A stretch of DNA of 64,000 nucleotides from Pachyseris speciosa (GCA_016490735.1 JAEMWC010000362.1:1-64000); one strand, 5' to 3'. Counted from the stretch's first letter, positions 1 to 12,369 are shown. Program-made: numbers and translations. The notes: generated by a model from the sequence alone, not told the origin.

Positions 1-11
1 CGGGGCTGATT

Positions 12-240
12 TTAATAATAATAATAATAATAATAATATTAATAATAATAATCTTCCATTTGCTTTCATGTATACATTTTTTTATTACAATCTAGAAAAT
101 TTACAAAATATGTTAATCTAAACTAAATAAAAACAATGGGTAAGCTAGGAAGCTAAATAAACCAGTAGGTTTTCTTGTTAGCTCAAAGGAGGATGAACTT
201 ATTTACATGAAGTATGTTGCTTCATCAGTAAACTTTATTT
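12..240 (-). repeat. Interspersed repeat, copy 1, with (AAT)n tail
   Basis: An AAT/TAA microsatellite (about 17-51) is followed by sequence that recurs at 36575-36726, including the shared stretch around TTACAAAATATGTTAATCTA and the end near AAACCAGTAGGTTTTCTTG. Downstream sequence (about 185-235) recurs at 36795-36810 and 37600-37630. If the AAT run is the 3' tail of a SINE or LINE, the element lies on the minus strand. This copy lacks a segment of about 60 bp present in the second copy. It also preserves an empty target site (TA at 200-201) for the mariner-like insertion seen in the second copy. Confidence 0.7.
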
Positions 241-2445
241 AATTTGTTGTTCAGAGAGTAGATAACATTTAATTTTCTTAGGAAATGTGAACACACTTGA
301 GTTTTTAAATGAGTTGGGAGGTCTTTCCAAATGTCGTAGCATAAGAGATTGACTTTTTACTACGTTAGTTTCGTACACTCGGCTTATAAAGATTTTGCTT
401 AGCTGTATATCTCATGTTGTAGTGATGTGTATTACTAGCATATTGAAACATGTTGTCGAATAGTTCAGGCAGGCAGCCTTTTATGCCATGAATGCACGAA
501 TTTTGAGACTTGTAGACGATAGATATTATTAACTGTTAAGAGGCCTAATAAATTCAGCAGAGGTTTAGCGTTCTCCTCTGATTCACTACCAAATGCTGTG
601 TCATGGGAAATAGAAATCAGTTCGAATATCGGACTGAGAAGTAGGTGGTTTGCAGCCAATCTCTAGAGACACGCGATAACAATGGGCTCCTGGAAACGTA
701 CAGATGCTGTGGACGAACAAAAAGAGAGGGGAAGAGACAGATTATGCTAGCACAATTTTCACGATTTTTCCTGAAAAAGCATTGCCAGCATAATTAGCAT
801 TTTTAGCTTGTTTTGGAGCGCAAAATAGACCCTTTATTGATTAGGAAATCATTTGTGGACACAAGGCCAGGTGGGTCGAAAGCCGATTAACCCGGTAATA
901 CAAGTCACAGATTAAGAATTAACCAAGGAGTTTATTTTATCCACAAACGTTGTTCAACGCTCATAATTGTACAAAAATTTAGATAAGAGGACCAAAACAA
1001 ACTTTCACCCAAAAGTTATGAAACTGCAACCAAAGTTTACGCTAATCTTAGACAACGTTAACGGGCTTTCCAACAACCGGGCCCAGATCGGATAATATAC
1101 AAGCACACGTGAATCTGAGTGAAATGTTAACCGGAGTTTAAAGAAGGGATTGAACAGGCAGTTAACACCCCAAAAGGGCACTCCAGGTTACTGGGGAACT
1201 GTTTTGGTGTCCATCTACTGATTTTCAATTCCAACTTCCAATTTAAACCTTAATTAAATCTTTAATGGTCTTTTTAGATATTTCCTATTTCCCTAAATTA
1301 AACTAATCCTTTGAGGTAAATTATCTCTTCCCAAATATACCAAACAATCACCAAAAAAAATCACAAAATATTCCACAACATAGCTTCGTGAAATGAACAT
1401 AGGGATTGTTGATTGCTTGAAACGCGAACGAGTTATTAACATGTTAAGCGACAAAAAGAAAAAACGGTGTTCAGGGGTACCCCAGCCTTAAGATTTGTAC
1501 TGGCTGTTAAATTTGGAGTTTCTAAGTTATATTCTGCTTCACACATTCATATATCATTGCATTAACATCTGACATTTTCTCTGCATCAGAGTATTGCTAG
1601 CCTGCGTCGCAGACAGTCCAAACCCCCGGCGTGACAAGTCCGGCTGCAACACAGGCTAAGTATTGCAGGATGTAATTTTTCTACTTAATAACATGGATTC
1701 TGCTTCTGAATCAACATTAGTACCGTAAACCGTTGTCTGCTGTAAGTCAGTGAATAAGAACATAGAATGCAGTACACAGTATTCTTGTTTGACTGCAGGT
1801 TTCTGGTTGCCATTTACTGGCTTGTTTTCAACATTTGACCGCAATTTCGGATAGTTATTGTTATTTAGGAACAACTACAGCTATCATTGTTTTTGCGCTT
1901 TGTGTGCTTTATAGCATACTTTAAAAAACTTGCATAACTTTTGGCGTAATTTCAAAAACTTACGAGCAGTGCCAGTGGCATAACATGCTACTTAATGGAG
2001 GCACAATTTTTCAAAGCGTAGTAGGGGAGGGGGAGGGGGGAATTTGTGCGATACGCAGCTGGCTGATAGGTGGTTTGCACAGCTGGTAGACGTAAACAAC
2101 AGATCTCTCATTAGCTGCTTTTGTTTCGTCCACCAGAATTTGTTCGTTTCACCATTGCTATTTGTGTCTCAAGAGATTGGCTGCAATCCACCTATTGGCC
2201 GAACCCTGCTAAAAGGTCGCCCTTACAGTGTCCTTCACACGGGGCGATTGAATTGCGAAAGTTCAGAAATAGCCAATTGCGTAACTGTGAGACTAAACAA
2301 ACTATAAATTGCTGGTGTCGGGTTAAATTTCATTCTCAATTGACTGCTCGACGTTTGCGTTTAGCTTTATACGAAGCAACTCGCTAGTTTATCCGCAGAA
2401 TTTCTTGAGAATTAGGAAACAAATTGCATTTTTGTTGATTACACG
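241..2445. other. 5' flank of the lipase gene; no gene recognised apart from one tiny MITE
   Basis: Short open frames occur (for example 465-659 minus and 2044-2387 plus), but none shows a recognisable domain or consistent splice context. A purine-rich G run lies at about 2022-2041. No clear TATA box was seen directly before the lipase start codon. Confidence 0.5.
1598..1658. mobile_element. Tiny hAT-like MITE (61 bp) with 8-bp TSD
   Basis: The element begins TAGCCTGCG and ends CACAGGCTA, so its ends are roughly inverted. It is flanked on both sides by the perfect 8-bp direct repeat AGTATTGC (1590-1597 and 1659-1666). An 8-bp TSD and TAG/CTA-type ends are typical of hAT transposons. Its inner sequence (GTCGCAGACAGT and GTGACAAGTCCGGC) recurs in inverted orientation in the element at 12283-12369, which supports a common family. 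Confidence 0.8.
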
Positions 2446-5400
2446 ATGCGTTGGACACAGCTTCTTTTAATCACAGCCAGTTGTGTTGTTTTGAATAGTG
2501 CTGGATTCATCCCCTTCAAGCGTTTCCGTTCTCCCAACCCTGACGTGGGAAGAAATGTGGTAGGACTCTTTCTTTTTCTAATGTTTTAATTCATGACGGT
2601 TTTGCTGTTCGCCGAGTGCTTTTTATCTGTCTCGAATAGGGGCAATGTTATTTCAGTTTCCGAACTCAAAGGCAGCTGATGTCACGTGAAGTCGATGGCA
2701 ATATGCCATGTTTCGTTTTGTTTTAGTTTTTCGCGATTCGTCGATCTGGTTTTCATCTACTTTGCCTTACTGTTGAGGACCTCAAGGGGGCTTGTGTGAA
2801 AGAACTTATAGTACATATTGCGTATTATCTGACTAGAACGTAAGGGAATTCAAGAAATTGTGTAATGTGATCTACGTAAGAATTCTGCCCCCTTCTACGC
2901 CCACTGTTGTATTACACCATGCTGACTGTAAGGTCACGCTATTGTTAAAGAGTTGAAAAGCTTTTTTTCCATCCAACTAAAGCAAAACTTCAACCGTCTC
3001 AACTCGTACATTGCAATTGTTGTCTCCGTTTCTGAGAAACTAATGTTCAAAACTGTTATTATGGCGAACTGGAAAATCGAACATATACCAGCATCCTTGC
3101 GTGCGGAAGTCACATTGCAGGTCTAGCCAGCGCAGAGATTAAGGAAGTTGCCGGAAAGATTATTTTCAAACTATCAACTTTGTAATGTATACAAAGAATA
3201 TAATAAACGCGCTGTAAATGGATTTGCTGTGTCAGAGAAAGACTTTTTAAGCCTCGGTGATATTTGCTACAAAATTTAGCATGATCATGACATTGCAGTA
3301 TTTGTTTTAAAAGCATCACGCCGGAAAGGAGTATTCAGTATTTATTAAAAACACATTATGACAATGTCCAAATATGGTTATAGCGCGCTCAATATTCTAT
3401 CCTACGATAAACGAATCGCGGAGAAAAATGGCGGCTTTTCCAACTTTTGGCAATAAACGAAGAAAATTGTGCTTTGTTATAATAAAACAATTATGCTGCT
3501 CAATCTTAAGGAATATCGCCTTGTTTGAGCCAACTCGGCCTAAGGCCTCGATTTCCTGCATTCTTTCCCTTGCCAAAACTGAGATTTTAAAACTCACAAA
3601 ATTGCGACAACGGAAAAAAGGAGAGGCTTGTCTGTTTCAAAATATTACGAAAGACTATTATCCTGCTCATATTCCTGCCACATGAATCACAACTGTGCCT
3701 TGTGTTGGAGCGCGTTCGACTCTCTTCAGTGTTATACTGTCATCTATAAACAAACTGCGGTCGATCAGTAGTTCGAAAACCGATCAACGCGAATCTTTGA
3801 TTTAAAGTCAACCAAGGCTTTTATCTCGCTCATTCAAAGAAGTAAACTAAATTCTGAAGAGCAAAACTTATCTTTTTTTTCAAAAATCTGCTACAATTAA
3901 ACAGGAATCAAAGGCCGCACTAGTCTCTGGTTATCCTAATTGTGCTTTGAACCTCTGGTCCTTGGAAAGCTTTGGAAGCTTTCTTCAAGCTAGCGACAAA
4001 GTGTGTTTTACTTTCTCGTTTTCATTAGACTCAGATAATCGCCAGCCGAGGATATCCCTTTGAAGAACATCATGTGACGACAAAAGATGGCTTCATTCTT
4101 GGCATGCAGAGGATCCCGAGAGGTAGAATGGAAAAGAAGAGCGACGGCCCCAAAGAAGTTGTTTTCCTTCAGCATGGCATTCTCGCGGACGCCACCAACT
4201 GGGTGATAGATTCGGCTACTGAGAGCTTAGCGTACATACTTGCGGACAGCGGTTTTGACGTGTGGCTCGGGAACATCCGGGGAAACGACTACTCGAAACG
4301 TCACGTGAAGTTAAATCCCAACCAATCAGCGTTCTGGAATTGGAGGTCAGTTCGATTTGTGAGTTTTTGCTTGAAGCGACTTCAATTGCAACAGGGGCAC
4401 CCAACGAGCCAAATCAACCGAAGTTGCAGAAAGGCATTTTTATATACCTTATGGTGATTGAACTTTGTTTAAAGTGATCTTTTCATAAGCTGGAAGAAGT
4501 TCATCTGTTCGGATTCCCTAGCTGATATTTTAGTTGCCCGAAAATGTTAGGGAACAAAATCTTCCTTTGAGAAAATCCAAGCAGAAATGAAGTTTCCACG
4601 AACTTTCTAGGAAACTATTTTCTTTCCGAAAACGCTAGTTGACGTTTTTGACCACCCAAAACAAGAATTGCAACCTTTTCGAAAACCTCAGGGGCTATGA
4701 TTTTCCAATTGCGAATCTTTTAGGCCACGTTTTAGCTACGAAAATCCGAGTGACAAGGCTAATTACCCTCCACCGAACAGATATCTACCGAAACTTGTCG
4801 TTGGGTGCCCCTGTTGCAATGGGGTGAATTTACTGAAAATACTGAGTGAGAGAGAGAGAGACGGAAAGGAGAGGTCTCTGGGAGCGACGTTGTGAAATTT
4901 TCTGTTATAATGAGAAGTTGAACGTCCCTTTTTTACGTCCACAGCTGGCAGGAAATGGCTGACTATGATCTTCCTGCCATGATAAACTATGTCTTACAAG
5001 TTACAGGACAGGAACAGCTGTTTTACGTGGGGCATTCCCAGGGAACATTGATCGGGTTCACAGGATTTTCTGATAACCCTGATCTGGGGAAAAAAGTCAA
5101 GGCCTTCTTCGCCTTAGCTCCCGTCTACACTTTGAATAATTGCACGAAAATTGCGAAGGCAGGAGCTGAGATTTTGTATCCACTTGTGAAGGTACTTAAC
5201 AGTTAAATAACAGAAATAAGTTTTAATAAAAATTTCAGAAGACGGTTATGATGATGATGATGATGTCACTGACGTCTGCAACAGATAAGTTTCAGTCAAG
5301 GTTCTTTGCCAAAAAACATTGTTTTAACTGAACTAAAAAACAAACACCACATGGTCACTATACCGGGAAAGGCTCGCTCAACATTGATAAAAATAACTAT

Positions 5401-8400
5401 TTCTTATATCTGATGCCTTTTGGGGGGCTTGTGCCAGTGAGACATTTACGTTATAATAAAGTTTGTTTTCAATTAGGTCCTTTGTGCTAAATTCCGTTTT
5501 GAAAGAGTGATGATATTTATAGAAACAGGGGGAGTTTCTGCGTAAGCTGTTGATTTCTGTTGAAAAATAAGCTGTCTATCTTTTCCTTCAGAAACTCTTT
5601 CCCGGACTGACGTTTGATTTGCTTCCTGGAGACTTTTTACGATCGCTCATCAAGCTCGGCTTCTGCGCAAATCCAATCGCGGAGAGAGTTTGCTACGACT
5701 TCATGGAGTTAGTGATTGGTATGGATAGCAAAAATATTGACAAGGTAAACTGTGACATAGTGTTACCCACATGGGTAGATTAAGAATAGTCTTCACTAAG
5801 ACTGTTTAGTACCATACTCAAATGGCTGCGTGGATGGTTACACAATCCCTGTTGTAGACTTCGATCTACGCTAGGCACAGAACATCTAGATGTTCTGTTC
5901 CTCGTGTCGTATGTCGATCCGTCAATATTGCAAATATTGTTGCGGTCTTTTGGACGGCATGTCAGCGGTAGACTGCGAGTAGTTTCTAATTTCGGCGATG
6001 GATTGTGGAGCGGGCGAAAGACATGCGCGCGCGAAGTTGCGAGGAGACGCGACGCGAGGGGGGCGCCTCCTCGCAACTTCGCGCGAGCGCATCTTTCGCC
6101 CACCCCACAATTCCATTGCCAAAATTAGAGACTATATCTCGCAGTCTATGTTGGCGGTAAACCACAGGATATCCAAAGACGGTTTGGAGCAAAGTTTGTT
6201 GTCTAAGGAACAACATGATAGCAGTAGCTAGGTCTTTAGCCACCCCCTTCAGCTGCGTCAGGTCTGACGTCCACTATGGTAACCCCTACAGACCCTACAC
6301 CACCTTGCCTCCAAGCCTAATGCTACAAGACAACAGCATGACATTGAGGAGGCTGTTTGCTAATATTTGGTCAATAATGGAAAATAACTGCCTGTGGTTA
6401 TTCACTCACTCATTTCGTTCATTCCTCCATTCGTGCATCTCTCCATGAACTCAAATTCAGTTTGCTCCCCTCCTTACTCAATTACTCCTTCTTTCCTAGT
6501 TCGTTCCTTCATTTATTCGTCTGTTCTTGTTCCATCTCTGTGAACTAGTTTGCATTCAGAGGAAGGAACCTTTCATACCTTCATGCAGTTCTATATATCG
6601 TTCACTGCTTCATGGGCACGATTTACTATTTGTCACGAGCTGCCTGTCTGTTTAATTTACCGAACGCTGATTGTTTTCTTTGTCTTGTACTTTTTCAGTC
6701 AAAAGTACCTGTCTACATAGCTCACTTTGCAGAAGGAACCTCATTTAAGGACGTGGTTCATTTCGGACAGGTCTGTTATTCGCCGAACCTATACTGATAA
6801 TACTGATAATAACAGTATTCAATTTTATTTAAATTAAAGCGAAACCTAAAAAGGTTCCAACAAAGAAGAAACAGCTACAGACTCGAAAACAGCCATAGTG
6901 GGCAGGGGTGGGGAACACAATTTTCATGTTGTGGAACGGCTTTGCTCCTCTCAAAATTACAGTGCTTGGCGGTTACCTGATTCATCATAGCCTTGAAACG
7001 GCATGGTTATTCAGACCCCACTCGTGACGAAGCTCGTATCGACAATTCCTTTAAAGCGTTCATTGTGATCTGAGTAACCATGTTTGCTTTTCATCCAAGC
7101 GATCTTGAGCAAGCGTCGTCATTTTCAGTTCAACCGGTGGCGTGGTAACAGCTTCTTCTACCTGAAGAGGCGATTAGAGCTTGAGACAGTTTAGATCTCT
7201 TAAGTGGCATTGAGTGTGTTTTCTTTGGTTTGTTCAACAGATAATAGAGAACAAGAAGTGCCAGAAATTTGATTATGGCGCAGCAGGAAATAAGAAGCAT
7301 TATAATCAGGTAATAATGATCAAACTTGTCTACACAATGTCTGTCTTTCTGTCCAAACGGAGAAGTCCAGTCAACTGGCCAAACTATAAAACGACTGATC
7401 CAGAGTGAAGTTCAAGTTAATTTAATTTTACTACGGTCTCTTTCATAAACGTTTGATAAAGAAATTGAAACAAAATGGCGACTAGCCAACATCAATAAAT
7501 CAGCCCTTTGACGGCTTTGTTTTTGGTTGTTAAAATTCTTATTACTGTAAGCAGGTTTCGAGACGCCTGCACGCTGGCTAAACAAGTTTTGGTTGTCAGG
7601 AGAACGTTTTTGTACCGTACAAAGACATTTCTCGAGCCATACACATGCTATCTACTAATGGTCATGTCGAACTCCCTCTCTCCCTCTCTCTTTCCATCTC
7701 GAAAAACTGGATTTTTATTTTGATAACAGGAATCTATTGACGGGTGTCAAGAAAACTAAGACCACCCCTAGAAACCCAAGAACCGATTAAACCGTGTGGG
7801 CTTGTAATTGAAATTTTACGGTGTGTCTTACAGTAGCTTTGATCCGGCTGAGGTCGTATCACGCTGGTCACTGTGAAGCTTTGGAACAAGAAAGTGATCG
7901 ATGTCTTAATAATACAGTTCCTGCATTTGATTTAACCTGTGATCAGGGTTTTATTTAACTGCGAGAAGAAAAGAAGGAAAGAGAGAGAAAAACCTTATAT
8001 CCCAGCAAACTAAATTGCGTCATTCCTTCAACAGCGATGTTATCGCCGGGTGATATCGATGCAATTCGCGATGCTTACGTGTCGTTCTTTCTTTTCTTCA
8101 TTGCTTAATTTCTTCCGCATCCTAACAACTTGCATGCAAAACTAAGACCCTCCAAATCTCCTTAAAAGCAATGTTCATGGATACATACATCTACTTGCCA
8201 TAACCGTGATTGTCAATGTTTTCTTCATCATTTCCGTAGAAAACTTAAGACCCCTGGAAAACTAAGACCCCCCTAGAAACCCAAGAACCGACCGTATGTG
8301 CTTGTAAATTTTTCGGTGTGTGTTACAGTAGCTTTGATCGGGCTGTGGTCACGAAACAAACACAAACATTTGTAGTGATATTGCCGTACGTCCTTTACAA

Positions 8401-10728
8401 AATAGGAGGAAACAACAATTAAGTTTCTAGCATCAGAAATTAATAATGTGGCGTCAGGGGAGAAGGAAGAAAGCGATGCCATGAAGAAAACAACTGAACG
8501 AAGGACGCATATTAAAACATCGTGAACATAACATAAATAACATCGCTGTTGAAAGAATGGCACAGTTTTTGTTGTGGCTACTACTCCTGAAGAGTAGAGT
8601 AGCCACAATGTCGTGGAGGGTGTAAGAGTGAGTGTAAGTAGTCCCGAAGATCTACTCCTTATCTTCGGATAGTGTTCGGAATCGCACGATCGGGCTTAGA
8701 TAGACACTGACGCTTGATGCTTGTATTTTGGTGAGTATCGTTCGTGACTTGCGCTGATGTACTATTAGAAGCAAGCAGACTAAGAGATAGCGTAAACACA
8801 ATCGTTTACTCCAAAGCTACGAGCCTAATAGTATTGACCTGACAACCCGGTAGAAGCGGGTGGGATCCTCTCGCTACAAGGAGGCACGGGAATGAATCAC
8901 TTGATACAATAGTGCCTTTAATAAGGGTTAAACCTATCTTTTACGGAAATTCCAATATATCGATCAAACTTTTTTAAAACTGCAAGCAAGCAGACTCGGA
9001 GACGGCGTAAACAATCGTTTATTCGGCGAAGCTACGGGCCTAATAGTGCAAATACAGGATTTTTGATGCCGGAAATGGCTTAAAATTTTAAAACTGGCAA
9101 AGCAATAAATAACCACGGAAATAAGATCTCATACTGCGCGTCGTAGAGTCACGAAATGCATTAGTCTAAATGCTTCCCAGATACTCATTTTGGTTGTGAA
9201 GACTGGTGAGCGTTGGAGGAATCAGCGAAAAGGAATGGTAAAGCACGTCTAAATCGATAGAGGATAACGTAAACGCTCGCTAATAAAAAAGAAAAAATGG
9301 CAATTATAATAAGCTAAAATGTGATAAAAGAGAACATTGAGTTATCGGGGAAAACTTGACGGAGATCTAAGGCAGCAGCTTCATGTTCCACATAAAATGA
9401 TAACGGCTCAAAGCGTCAGCTAACACATTGCATTTATCACTAATGTGGCGCGCATATAGACGGCGCGTGACGCTGCAATCCACAGCTCTGCCCCACAAGC
9501 TACCTCGGCAAGGTAGGGTGCTTCTGCATGTACCGGAGCATATAGGCACCGGAGCGCATTGTTGTTACTATTGTTTTGGGGGTTTGTGATAAGCGTTTCT
9601 ATGGAGCTCCGGTACATGAGGAAGCTACCGGCATTAATTTAGGAAACTAACGACCTTACTCCTCCCTAAAAAATTGACATTGTTTTGACATTATTTTATA
9701 TAGGGTTTATATGACAATAGAGGATGACGGTAAGAGAGGAGATCGACCATACATGGGCCTCTTCCAAAGGCTTATAAATCTCCGTCTAAAGACTGTAAAC
9801 AACGAAGTTCAGTTAAGCCATCTAACTTAAGTAATTCTCAAATTTTGGTTTCAACCCGTAAGAATCAAACAACAACATATATTGGTTGGCTTTGCAATTT
9901 TATAGCCCTCTTGACAAGCATCACAACGGGTTCAACATATACCTTGGGCTACTTATCTTATGATTCCAAGATTACAGACAAATTGATCCTCATATTTTAC
10001 ACAGCTTGCTTCAACTCAAGTAACACAGTAGTAGCCACACGTAGTCCTCAACTACCTATTTTTTTACTTTGATATCAGGTTTTCCTCTCTCTCTCCTTCT
10101 TTTCTTCTCACAGTTCCGATTTGACAAAATAAGTAAATAAATAAATGAAACGCCTGATCGCAGGTGAGATCAAATGCAGGTACTGGAAAATAACATTCAA
10201 ATAACATTGTATATCGTATTTGTAAGTCTATAAATATACGATAAGTAGATCACTATTTCTTGTTCCAAAGCTTCACGGTGACCAGCGTGATACGACCCCA
10301 GCCCGATCAAAGCTTCTGCAACGCACACCGTAAAATTTCAATTACAAGCCCACACGGTTAAATCGGTTCTTGGGTTTCTAGGGGGCCTTAGTTTTCCAGG
10401 GGTCTCAGGTCTTAGGTCTTAGTTTTCTAGACACCCGTCTATTGCCGGACATTTGAAGACTTCTTTCTCTCCCTAGGCCACCGCTCCTCTGTGTCACGTG
10501 CGAGACATGCCCACTCCCACTCTACTGTTTGTCGGAGCCAATGACGTCCTTGGAGATCCTGGTGACAACGAAGCTCTGAAGCCCAAAATCAAGAATCTGG
10601 CGCATTATGAAATAATCCCAGGCTGGAACCACTTAGATTTCTTGTACGGAATCGACGCACATAAGTTACTTTATCCCAAACTTGTGTCCATCATGCAGAA
10701 CCAGTTTTGCTGTTCTCAAGTAGTCTAA
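2446..10728 (+). CDS. Acid lipase, lysosomal acid lipase / gastric lipase family (7 exons)
   Basis: Exons: 2446-2559, 4029-4345, 4945-5191, 5592-5744, 6699-6770, 7241-7309, 10477-10728; all introns are GT-AG and phases agree, giving 407 aa (human LIPA is about 399). The enzyme hydrolyses cholesteryl esters and triacylglycerols, normally in lysosomes or secreted digestive fluid. The first ~20 residues ([20 protein letters not shown]) look like a signal peptide. An HG dipeptide at 87-88 (FLQHG) fits the oxyanion hole, the nucleophile elbow GHSQG places Ser175, the acid is probably Asp347 in the GANDVLGD segment, and the base is His376 in PGWNHLDF. Key matches to the family run through every exon (DGFIL, FQ/QKF-type motif in exon 6, LDFLYG near the end). 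Intron 2 holds a MITE starting 46 bp after the donor and intron 6 a 2.7-kb element, but no coding exon is broken. LIPA, LIPF or an invertebrate paralogue cannot be told apart here. The first exon rests on signal-peptide logic and phase; the others are very secure. Confidence 0.95.
4392..4813. mobile_element. MITE with CAGGGGCACCCAACGA TIR and 6-bp TSD (copy 1)
   Basis: The 422-bp element starts CAGGGGCACCCAACGA and ends with its exact inverse complement. It is flanked by TTGCAA at 4386-4391 and 4814-4819. A homologous copy lies at 22414-22859. There is no open frame that looks like a transposase, so it is non-autonomous. It sits in intron 2 of the lipase, just after the exon-2 donor. The 6-bp TSD in both copies argues against mariner (TA), piggyBac (TTAA) and hAT (8 bp). 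Confidence 0.88.
5940..6190. mobile_element. Long foldback MITE (palindrome) in lipase intron 4
   Basis: Two arms of roughly 90-100 bp are inverted complements. The left arm runs through GACTGCGAGTAGTTTCTAAT and the GC-rich CGCGAAGTTGCGAGGAGACG; the right arm runs back through TCCTCGCAACTTCGCGCG to AAAATTAGAGAC and CTCGCAGTCTA. The core is an almost perfect hairpin centred near 6060. A related, shorter copy lies at 43818-43912. Open frames here on both strands are artefacts of the palindrome. Confidence 0.75.
8767..9050. repeat. Direct repeat pair of about 65-70 bp
   Basis: The segment 8767-8835 (GAAGCAAGCAGACTAAGAGA onward through GCGTAAACA and AGCTACGAGCCTAATAGT) recurs at about 8981-9048 with about 85 percent similarity. 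The start-to-start distance is about 214 bp. It lies inside the 2.7-kb element and may be a leftover of a retroelement end. Confidence 0.6.
9367..9549 (-). pseudogene. Fragment resembling retrotransposon RNase H C-terminal end
   Basis: On the minus strand a short frame contains [20 protein letters not shown]. The motif HI(P/S)[12 protein letters not shown] is the characteristic end of the RNase H domain in DIRS- and Gypsy-type retrotransposons. The frame is only about 60 codons with no reverse transcriptase around it, so this is a dead scrap. Assignment rests on that one motif. Confidence 0.45.
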
Positions 10729-10801
10729 GACCTGAGGCGGCTCCGAAAGCCTTCAGCAAACGGGAAGCATTATTGTGGGAACATGGTCGAGAATATTGTT
10801 A

Positions 10802-10811
10802 AATAAATAAA
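10802..10811 (+). promoter_or_regulatory. Polyadenylation signals of the lipase gene
   Basis: Two overlapping AATAAA hexamers (10802-10807 and 10806-10811) lie 74 bp after the lipase stop codon, at a normal 3' UTR distance. No other AATAAA is closer to the stop codon. Confidence 0.7.
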
Positions 10812-10985
10812 GGGTTCAAACGAGGAAACATGTAGTATCTACTCAGACTGCTGCTTAAGTAAAATGTCTCTGAAAATAAATGTACTTTTTCTTTTTGTTT
10901 CTTGGTTATCGAGACCAATGTTTCATGTGCGCGCAAACAATGAGGTCTGGAAATGTTTGCGCAACAGTGTTTCTATACCAATAAT

Positions 10986-11345
10986 AGGGAGGTTAAGCAA
11001 CGAGGACGGGAACGGCAACGAGAACGTCACAAAACAATAGGCTTAATGAGCATAAACAATCGCTCTGCACGTGCGTTTTGCATTTTGTTACATTTTTTTG
11101 CCGTCCTCTGCAAAACAACGTGAAATGACCAAGATTTATGTTTTCCCGAGAACGTGAGCACATGACGGCAAAGTTGTCTTTCTTTTTCCTGACTGACGCC
11201 GTTCGTAATAATTTAACCCTGGCGAGTTCGCCAGTATTTTTCAAGTTAGACAAATTGGAATGAACGCGGAAGAATTACAAAAGCGAGAAGTTAGATTTGA
11301 ATGGCGTTTCCGTTGCCGTTGCCGTCGTCGTTGCGTAAGCTCTCT
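10986..11345. mobile_element. Foldback/TIR element rich in GGCAACG repeats
   Basis: The left end (about 10986-11050: GAGGTTAAGCAACGAGGACG, GGAACGGCAACGAGAACG) is the inverse complement of the right end (about 11290-11345: CGTTTCCGTTGCCGTTGCCG, TCGTCGTTGCGTAAGCTCT). The size is about 360 bp, with no coding signal. Exact ends and TSD are not resolved. Confidence 0.6.
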
Positions 11346-12282
11346 AAATGTCTCCAACTTGACGGGGTATGAGGGCCAACTTTGGTGTTTCTTATTGGCT
11401 AAAAAGTAATTGGTATTATTCGATAGACCTGATAATTCAGTGTATGTTGCTAAGCTAGTTGGGCTGAGAAGAGGTAATGCTAAGGTTTTTGATAGGGTAT
11501 TGTGAAGATCATTAGATGAGAATTCAAACAAATTTTCCAGACTGATAAAGGCCCGTCTCCAGCCTTTTGATCGCACTCATTAAAAGTTAGCAGGGGGTAA
11601 TATTTCTTTTTCTGCGCTTTGGTTTACTGTTTCGGCTGAATTTACTGTCAGGTACAGTCAAGGAGAGACCATTACAAAAAAGGTAAATTCAAGCAGGTAA
11701 CTTATGATACAATGTACGGGCATCCCATTATTTATCCTTCGCATAAGCTTAATTTAACTTACTTTAAACAAGACTGTGACGTCAGCATTAAATTGATGAA
11801 GCTCAACGTTTGGTGTTGTATTGATTTTCATAAGAAACGGAGTCTCGCCTTTAAACTGAGCTTTCTCGATTTGATACAAGATGAGTTGCTCAGATAAGTA
11901 AGGCCAAATACGAACTTGCGGAAAGTACCGAGTAGAAATCTTGGACACTTTGCTGAAGGTCAGTTCATCCTTTTGAGTGGATGAAATCAGCGACGTTATC
12001 CCAACCACTTCATTTATTTCAGTTCTCGAATATTTCGAGAGGAAACCAAGTTGGTAGAAGTTCGTACTTTGTTGGCATTTCTGAACCCTGATAAAGGAGA
12101 AACGTTTCTAAGTGCCGTCTTAGAACAAGCATCTGCCGTGTGATTTCCTCTCCGGTCATGTCAAATTTAACGGCTTTAAAAACTCGCGTATTGGTGAATT
12201 CCACGGGTATTTTTGGAGCCATTAAAGTTCTACTTTGGATTTCTCTATTTAAAAAAAAAGGATCGAGCCAAAGTGGATTGTA
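11346..12282. other. Intergenic stretch, no gene recognised
   Basis: Between the lipase 3' end and the next promoter only short open frames occur (up to about 110 codons in overlapping frames), none with a recognisable domain, splice pattern or repeat boundary. Confidence 0.5.
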
Positions 12283-12369
12283 TTAGCTGCGGTGAGGCCG
12301 GACTTGTCACTCAAGACCTAGGTGAAAACCTAGATATACCGGCAGATTGCACTGTCTGCGACGCAGTTA
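12283..12369. mobile_element. Tiny hAT-like MITE (87 bp), relative of the 1598 element
   Basis: The ends are TTAGCTGCG and CGCAGTTA. It is flanked by GGATTGTA (12275-12282) and GGATTGCA (12370-12377), an 8-bp TSD with one transition. It carries GCCGGACTTGTCAC and ACTGTCTGCGAC, the inverse complement of the inner sequence of the 61-bp element at 1598. Confidence 0.75.

Larger units (their letters stand above)
7740..10438. mobile_element. 2.7-kb element with ~145-bp TIRs in lipase intron 6
   Basis: Sequence from 7740 to about 7886 recurs inverted at about 10265-10438. Both ends carry ACGGGTGTC followed by AGAAAACTAAGACC, then a shared segment including CTAGAAACCCAAGAACCG and the CGTATCACGCTGGTCAC region. 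The hexamer CTATTG flanks both sides (7734-7739 and 10439-10444), a clean 6-bp TSD. A third copy of the end sequence lies internally at about 8240-8350 in the same orientation as the left end. No transposase was recognised; a decayed reverse transcriptase/RNase H scrap lies at 9367-9549, suggesting nested insertions. The last lipase exon begins only 38 bp after the right end. Confidence 0.75.

Noticed and set aside
5780..6243. Several 66-107-codon frames with repeated [12 protein letters not shown] peptides
   Set aside because: All arise from the GC-rich foldback MITE in lipase intron 4.
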